Part shown: positions 53,697 through 58,151 of the stretch, piece after piece
How positions within the stretch are numbered: position 1 is the stretch's first letter
Layout: each line of letters opens with the position of its first letter
Assembly: GCA_017628395.1 (NCBI GenBank)
Contig: JAGBZD010000023.1
Span: forward strand, 1-58,151
Source of the DNA: Paludibacteraceae bacterium
GTDB lineage: Bacteria > Bacteroidota > Bacteroidia > Bacteroidales > Paludibacteraceae
Direction: 5' to 3'
DNA: 58,151 nt
Program-made: the position numbers and the translations under genes
The notes under the pieces: model-generated
Seen by the model: the letters and a program-made list of their open reading frames with translations, nothing else
What the model was told of the DNA's origin: nothing
Databases searched by the model: none

Positions 53697-55151
53697 ATGA
53701 AAAAAATATTGAACATACTTATTCTATTGAATTGCATATCTTTTGGATTTGCTCAATCAACACCTAAAAAATCTATAGAGCAGTCTCCAAAAGTAAGCAC
53801 AGAAATACATTTAAAAGCGCAAATAAACGCTTTAAAAACGTGTATTGATTCATTGAGTATTGCACACCAAAAAGGAATAAACGATTTAGAGATTCGTATG
53901 GATTCGCTAAATATGGTGTATCGCATGGAAATAAAAGAACTGCATCAAGCAAATAAAGAAAATTGTTCCATTTATTATGATAGATTAGATACGGAATTTG
54001 ACAGGATGTTAGTGATAATCTCATTAATTTGGGCTATTATAGGAATATTCGTTGGAGTAATTGCTCCATTTATGATTAATAAAAGTTATGAACGCACATT
54101 TACTAGACAGATTGAGGAATTAAGAGATACTATGTCAGTACGGATGAAAAATCTATTACTAGATGTCAGTCGTGAGAATAAACAATCAGAACGCCTTGCT
54201 GTTGGGCGAATGAGAGAAAGATACAAAGATATTGATAGACAATTAGCTACTTTAAATAAAGAAACTAGTTCACTAAAAAACATTAAAGAACAGTTGAGCG
54301 AAATAAAATCTAAAATTGAAACTTCAGAACGCAATGCGAAACAATCTCAAATGGAAGCTATGATTAGTCGCTTATACTCAGAAGCGTCTAAAGAATATCA
54401 GAATAATCCTCAACGTGCTATTGATTTATACACACGAATCATTTTATTGAACGAAAAAGAGTTGGAAGCATATAATAATAGAGCCATTCTATATTTGCAA
54501 CGGGAAGAGTATGAACGAGCTATAAATGACACAACCACAGCAATAACCATAGATAATACTTTTGCTAATGCTTATGCAGTTAGGGGACTTGCTAAAAATA
54601 AATTACAAAAATTCGAAAATGCTATAGATGATTTTTCTAAAGCATTACAATATAGTAAAGATGATAAATATCGCAATCAAATATACATAGATCGTGCAGA
54701 GACCTACTTTAGACTTGAACAATTTGACAAAACTATAAATGATTATGATTGTGCAAATAAATTATTCCCATTAGATGCAAATAACTTAAATAACAGAGCT
54801 AATGCCTATCTAAAACTACAAAAATTTGATATTGCTCTTCGGGATGCTTGTGAGGCACTAAAATTATGTGAAGTTGATAAATTAGAATTGAAGAGCTACA
54901 TATATGATACAATAGGGTCAATATATTTTGCTAAAGAAATGTATCATGAGGCTTTGGAGAATTTTAATGAAGCTATAAATTTAAATTCTCAATTATGGGA
55001 GTGCTATGAAAATCGAGCACAAATATATCAAATATTAATTTCACAGACAGAAGACCCTAAAGAAAAGATGCAATTGCAAGATAGGTACGAAGCAGACATT
55101 CAATGTTTTAGAAATAAGAACATTGTAGAAAACGAGCAAGCACTTGAATAG
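53697..55151 (+). CDS. Membrane-anchored coiled-coil/TPR protein
   Basis: A 484-aa protein: signal peptide (to about residue 19, ending GFAQ), a helical region, one membrane helix (104-127, MLVIISLIWAIIGIFVGVIAPFMI), a long coiled coil (about 135-220) and a C-terminal set of TPRs (about 225-460; NNRAILYLQREEYERAINDTTTAI and YDTIGSIYFAKEMYHEALENFNEAI). The TPR part would be cytoplasmic if the signal peptide is cleaved. AT-rich with A/T-ending codons, unlike the core genes to its left. Function unknown. Confidence 0.78.
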   Translation: MKKILNILILLNCISFGFAQSTPKKSIEQSPKVSTEIHLKAQINALKTCIDSLSIAHQKGINDLEIRMDSLNMVYRMEIKELHQANKENCSIYYDRLDTEFDRMLVIISLIWAIIGIFVGVIAPFMINKSYERTFTRQIEELRDTMSVRMKNLLLDVSRENKQSERLAVGRMRERYKDIDRQLATLNKETSSLKNIKEQLSEIKSKIETSERNAKQSQMEAMISRLYSEASKEYQNNPQRAIDLYTRIILLNEKELEAYNNRAILYLQREEYERAINDTTTAITIDNTFANAYAVRGLAKNKLQKFENAIDDFSKALQYSKDDKYRNQIYIDRAETYFRLEQFDKTINDYDCANKLFPLDANNLNNRANAYLKLQKFDIALRDACEALKLCEVDKLELKSYIYDTIGSIYFAKEMYHEALENFNEAINLNSQLWECYENRAQIYQILISQTEDPKEKMQLQDRYEADIQCFRNKNIVENEQALE

Positions 55152-55484
55152 TTATGAATATTGCTTTTAATCAAATTTGCTGCAAAAATTTAATTCAATA
55201 TTTTGCTAATTAAAGATATTAGTTATAAAATAACAAAATATACATATTTGCCTATGAACAACCAGCATCGTAAAGGCGATGCATGACATATAATATAGAG
55301 CTAACGCTCTTATTCTCTTTACGGTAAATCTGGAAAATTTCAAGTCTACGAGAATGAGTTGCGAAAGTTCACGCGTTGCGTGAACCATTCGTGCTTATTA
55401 GTAGACAATGGTAATCCAGAACCATCCGTAAATAATAAGTTTCGAATGGCTCACTTTTTTATAACTCACAAAAAATAAAAAACA
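55152..55484. other. Intergenic with structured element
   Basis: A 333-nt gap without a gene. It carries two small hairpins (GCATCG/CGATGC at 55265-55282; AGAGC/GCTCT at 55297-55310) followed by a long nested hairpin (55318-55432) and a TTTTTT run (55455-55460). Confidence 0.8.
55318..55432 (+). other. Long nested hairpin with an alternative pairing
   Basis: Five nested arms on one axis: TTTACGG/CCGTAAA (55318/55426), TCTGG/CCAGA (55329/55416), GTCTAC/GTAGAC (55344/55401), GAATG/CATTC (55352/55386) and GTTCACGC/GCGTGAAC (55367/55378), closing on a 3-nt loop. CCATTCG (55385-55391) can also pair perfectly with CGAATGG (55443-55449), just before TTTTTT. It may be a palindromic mobile element, a regulatory leader for the barrel gene at 55485, or both. 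Confidence 0.6.
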
Positions 55485-56150
55485 ATGAAACAATTATTAC
55501 TATTTCTAATGCTCACATTCTCCATGTTTGTGCAAGCGCAAATTGAAATTACTGATCTTGAACATGGCAATTTCTCATCAGCAAATAATGTTCAGTATGT
55601 TACATATGTAGATAATGAACAAGAATATGCATATGATGAATTTGCCTCAAGAGGCTTTGAACCACAACTAAGTGTTTCTTTCAATGAAGGTGTTGATAGT
55701 TACAAGAATTTTTCATTTGGATTTGATTTCATAGCAGCATATCGAGCAAATGAGTACTTTAGAATAGGTGCTGGTATTGGCTTTAATTATATTAACTTAT
55801 TTTATGGTTATGAAGAACTCCTCGCATATTACGAACCAGCAATGACAATTCCTTTATTCGCCAATATCAAAGTCAATTTTGTTGACACTAAAGTGTCGCC
55901 ATATTTAGGCATAGATGTTGGATATAATATCTTTATTCCCTTTTCCGAATATTCTAAAGATAATAAATTTGGAATATATTTTAAACCTGCATTTGGTGCA
56001 GATATTCATTTTGAAAATATTACTTTATTTATAGAATTTGCATATCGCTATCAAATGCGAACATTCACATCATGGATAGGGTCTACTGAAAATTATTCTT
56101 TAATTAGAAATTACTCTCAAATAACGCAAACAATTGGTTTTCAATTTTAA
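55485..56150 (+). CDS. Outer membrane beta-barrel protein (small porin-like)
   Basis: A 221-aa protein with a signal peptide (MKQLLLFLMLTFSMFVQAQ) and alternating strand pattern typical of eight-strand barrels (SFGFDFIAAYRANEYFRIGAGIGFNY, FIEFAYRYQMRTF), ending in phenylalanine (TIGFQF) as expected for BAM recognition. No specific function. AT-rich like its neighbours. The gene follows the nested hairpin closely. Confidence 0.8.
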   Translation: MKQLLLFLMLTFSMFVQAQIEITDLEHGNFSSANNVQYVTYVDNEQEYAYDEFASRGFEPQLSVSFNEGVDSYKNFSFGFDFIAAYRANEYFRIGAGIGFNYINLFYGYEELLAYYEPAMTIPLFANIKVNFVDTKVSPYLGIDVGYNIFIPFSEYSKDNKFGIYFKPAFGADIHFENITLFIEFAYRYQMRTFTSWIGSTENYSLIRNYSQITQTIGFQF

Positions 56151-56214
56151 ACATAAATAACATACGGAGCGTGCCGAAAATCCGATAAAGAGTAGGCGTA
56201 AAAAATATAAAATT

Positions 56215-56967
56215 ATGAAAAAAAATTTATTCGTATTGAATGTGTTGAGTTGTGTAATGTTATTCACAAGTTGTGAGAATTCTAAAATGACCATTTCACC
56301 TTCACATGTCACATTACATTTTGAAGATGAGGTTGGTTTAACTATTATTGACAATCGTTCTAATGTAAATTGGGCTACAGATGATGAATTTGTGGCAAGC
56401 GTAAATAATAATGGAATTGTCACAGCAGAACATGTTGGGATAACAACTATTACTGCTAAAAACGGCAAAGAAGAAGCATATTGTTCTGTATCTGTTACCC
56501 CAGAATATCATACCTATAATGAACCCATTATGGATTGGGGCTGCTCGAAACAAACTATTATTTCAAGAAAAGGCACACCTGATAGCAATCAATCTAATGC
56601 CATTGCGTATCTTCAAAATGAGAGCAAAGGAATACTTGAAATGTATATGTTTGAGAATGGCAAACTTACTAGTAGTGGAATTATACTAAAACTCAGTTAT
56701 ACCAACACTGATGTAGCTTCATTTTTGCTAGAGCGCTATCAACCAATAACCATAACAGATGATGGTACTTATGGATTTATCAATGCTATGACTTTAGAGA
56801 AAGCTAATCTTATGGTAGCATTAACCATTGAGGATATAATTCTTGTTGCCTATGGTCCTTTGGATAGTGACAAATATAATATATCTTCCCGTTGCCCTGC
56901 TAAAAGTAGAATAGAAGAACAAGAAAAATTGATTACATATTTTTACAATCAATTACTTTTGAAATAG
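56215..56967 (+). CDS. Lipoprotein with bacterial Ig-like (BIG2) domain
   Basis: A 250-aa lipoprotein (lipobox MLFTSC, Cys20). Residues about 25-100 form a BIG2-type Ig-like domain (VNWATDDEFVASVNNNGIVTAEHVGITTITAKNG). The C-terminal domain (about 105-250) is not recognised. It is probably surface- or periplasm-exposed. It lies 64 nt from the barrel gene and may be cotranscribed with it. Confidence 0.82.
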   Translation: MKKNLFVLNVLSCVMLFTSCENSKMTISPSHVTLHFEDEVGLTIIDNRSNVNWATDDEFVASVNNNGIVTAEHVGITTITAKNGKEEAYCSVSVTPEYHTYNEPIMDWGCSKQTIISRKGTPDSNQSNAIAYLQNESKGILEMYMFENGKLTSSGIILKLSYTNTDVASFLLERYQPITITDDGTYGFINAMTLEKANLMVALTIEDIILVAYGPLDSDKYNISSRCPAKSRIEEQEKLITYFYNQLLLK

Positions 56968-57122
56968 TTTTTTCAATCGTGACAAATAGTATTAGGAACA
57001 GAAACTACACAAAAACATAGAGTATAATGTGCCCTATTCTTTTCTATGCTAACGATTATATTCTTTCAATAGACATAAAAAAGGATAATCTTCTAGTATT
57101 TTTACCACTGAGTTCACCACAC

Positions 57123-57274
57123 TATTCAGCACCCAAAAACTTTTTCAAAAAAAATACACTCACGCGGGAAGCATAGTAAACACTACACTTCCTGCGTGTT
57201 GTATATACCATTTTACTCTCCATATTCTCCAGTATTCAGCACCAAACCACTAAAACGCTGAGTATTCAGCACCC
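57123..57274. repeat. Three direct copies of TATTCAGCACC
   Basis: Copies at 57123-57134, 57233-57243 and 57263-57274. The spacing is irregular (110 and 30 nt). They could be protein-binding sites or remains of a transposition event. Confidence 0.8.
57145..57198 (-). terminator. Terminator-like hairpin, probably for the right-end ATPase
   Basis: CACGCGGGAAG (57161-57171) pairs with CTTCCTGCGTG (57188-57198) with one G-T pair; on the minus strand a run of eight T follows (A-run at 57147-57154). It lies about 400 nt beyond the 3' end of the minus-strand ATPase gene. Confidence 0.55.
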
Positions 57275-57377
57275 CTATAATATATAGAGGCAAAAAAACA
57301 GCGGCAGAAGTAGCGGCAAGTGCAAAATTCTTTTCTATTAGTGTTTATCGTACTTTAGAAGCCGTTAATCCCCAATT

Positions 57378-57413
57378 AGCGGCAACTTTATTCACTTTTG
57401 CCGCTACTTTTTG
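57378..57413 (+). terminator. Terminator-like hairpin on the plus strand
   Basis: AGCGGCAA (57378-57385) and TTGCCGCT (57398-57405), 12-nt loop, followed by ACTTTTTG. The right arm also pairs with an identical AGCGGCAA at 57312-57319, giving an alternative larger hairpin. Confidence 0.6.
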
Positions 57414-57456
57414 TAGTATTATTATAGAAACGCAAAAACGGGCAACTAAACTTTCA

Positions 57457-57520
57457 CCCCACCGCCACCCATGAAAATCAGAGTGGTAACGAAGTGGTAA
57501 GCGAAGATACCGCTAACCAA
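57457..57520 (-). repeat. Dispersed repeat R2, copy 2
   Basis: Reverse complement of 35103-35168, about 95 percent identical over 64 nt (ends TTGGTTAGCGG when read on the minus strand). As with copy 1, it lies beyond the 3' end of a minus-strand AAA ATPase gene, but in the opposite orientation relative to that gene. Confidence 0.9.
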
Positions 57521-57595
57521 CTTTCGCCCACTGAAATCCCATCAATAGCCTACAGTTGTACTGTTTTTGTTCTTTGAGGTATTGTAGAGAAAAAA

Positions 57596-58151
57596 TTAAT
57601 GTTGCTGCAACCAAATTTGCAATACTGGGTCTGCTAAGTAAAATCCGTCTTCTCGTTGTTCTACAAAATCTTTCTCTATCAGCGTTTTTTGGATTTTAAT
57701 AATATTAGATTTTGTACCAAGCTGGTATTTGGATAGTACTTCTTGCGATGTCCACTGATTATGTTGACCGTCAATAATAGCACGAAGAAAATTAAGTTGG
57801 TAATTAGTGAGTGTGCCGATTTGCTCCATAAACAATGGTGTACATTGTGCCAGCAAGTCTTCTACTCCTAACTTGATTTCCTGTTCTGAAACTACATCTT
57901 CCGTATTGAGCATGACATTCCAAGCCAATTGCTGCACATACGAAGATTGATTTTCTACCAATTCGCAAATTTGTGAAACATATTGTGCATCTATGGTCAG
58001 TCCCTTGTCTGCAAACTTAGATTGGATAAACGGAATCCAATCTTCAGTAGGAATAGGATGTAGATAATTAGGTTCGCCAAACTGATAAAATGGCATACGC
58101 TTGTTTTGAAACAGATGGGTCATCATGTGTTGTTTGCTACCAAACAGACAG
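57596..58151 (-). CDS. AAA ATPase, C-terminal part (cut by window end)
   Basis: Partial gene. The frame stays open to the last base of the window, adding the codons CLFGSKQH before the internal Met at 58126. The readable part (LFGSKQHMMTHLF, PFYQFGEPNYLHPIP, then a helical stretch and a winged-helix segment near WTSQEVLSKYQLGTKSNIIKIQKTLIEKDFVEQREDGFYLADP) is the C-terminal half of the archaeal-type ATPase_2/AAA family common in Bacteroidales. The P-loop must lie beyond the window. Do not take the Met at 58126 as the start. Confidence 0.8.
   Translation of the reverse strand, partial: CLFGSKQHMMTHLFQNKRMPFYQFGEPNYLHPIPTEDWIPFIQSKFADKGLTIDAQYVSQICELVENQSSYVQQLAWNVMLNTEDVVSEQEIKLGVEDLLAQCTPLFMEQIGTLTNYQLNFLRAIIDGQHNQWTSQEVLSKYQLGTKSNIIKIQKTLIEKDFVEQREDGFYLADPVLQIWLQQH

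Larger units (their letters stand above)
56968..57595. other. Intergenic: 628-nt gap with several repeats
   Basis: No gene supported. It contains three TATTCAGCACC copies (57123, 57233, 57263), a 10-11-bp hairpin at 57161-57198, an AGTAGCGGCAA/TTGCCGCTACT inverted repeat (57309-57319 with 57398-57408), a terminator-like hairpin and repeat R2 copy 2 (57457-57520). Confidence 0.8.

Overview
Organism. The window is a chromosomal piece of a Bacteroidales bacterium. Promoters have the Bacteroidota form (TTTG, about 20 nt, TAnnTTTG) and recur upstream of many genes. The gene content agrees: a type IX secretion Plug (DUF5103) protein, DUF4988/FISUMP, GH3-type and DUF4143 proteins, a lysS-gpsA-pgi cluster, and mutY back to back with HU. 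I cannot name family or genus. Region 1 (about 0.3-16.6 kb, all +) is a surface polysaccharide locus behind one clear promoter at 309-340, with a second promoter at 13266-13297. It holds two nucleotide-sugar dehydrogenases (TviB/WbpO type and UDP-glucose type), a Wzx-like flippase, a hexapeptide acetyltransferase, a Wzy-like polymerase, a pyruvyl transferase-like protein, GT4, WbsX and two GT2 proteins, a FemAB/GNAT-like protein and a GNAT. A PglC-like initiating sugar transferase, a DegT aminotransferase and a WbpM/PglF-type 4,6-dehydratase close it, and together point to a 4-amino-4,6-dideoxy sugar as the first residue. Region 2 (16.6-35.1 kb) is mostly housekeeping and envelope: ftsY; on the minus strand a C45-like secreted hydrolase, the B12-dependent ribonucleotide reductase nrdJ, a coaX-OMP-TPR-lptC-thioesterase run, an acyl-CoA synthetase, a small membrane protein and the T9SS Plug-domain protein; then tRNA-Thr(CGT), a very large amidase/golvesin/FN3 protein and rlmD on the plus strand. 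Region 3 (35.1-39.4 kb) is accessory: an AAA/DUF4143 ATPase, an orphan membrane protein and a collagen-like DUF4988/FISUMP lipoprotein with a roughly 330-nt structured leader or RNA. Region 4 (39.4-52.2 kb) is core: plsC, a GH3-family protein, rng, a 29-residue bS22/COX24-like protein, HU, mutY, lysS, gpsA, pgi, a DnaJ/TerB protein, rlmH and a beta-CASP nuclease. Region 5 (52.2-58.15 kb) is accessory and AT-rich: a tight DUF3791-DUF3990-small-protein operon, a TPR membrane protein, a beta-barrel, an Ig-like lipoprotein and a partial AAA ATPase cut by the window end. Most unusual layout: two unrelated dispersed repeats (R1 and R2) each occur twice, in inverted orientation, nested symmetrically around the core block. 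R2 is at 35103 and 57457; R1 is at 39284 and 52311. Both accessory stretches lie between an R1 and an R2 copy. The main leads are this nested repeat arrangement, the structured RNA with competing terminator pairings at 38873-39149, the long nested hairpin at 55318-55432, the three-gene DUF3990 module, and a mutY whose start codon sits on its own predicted transcription start.
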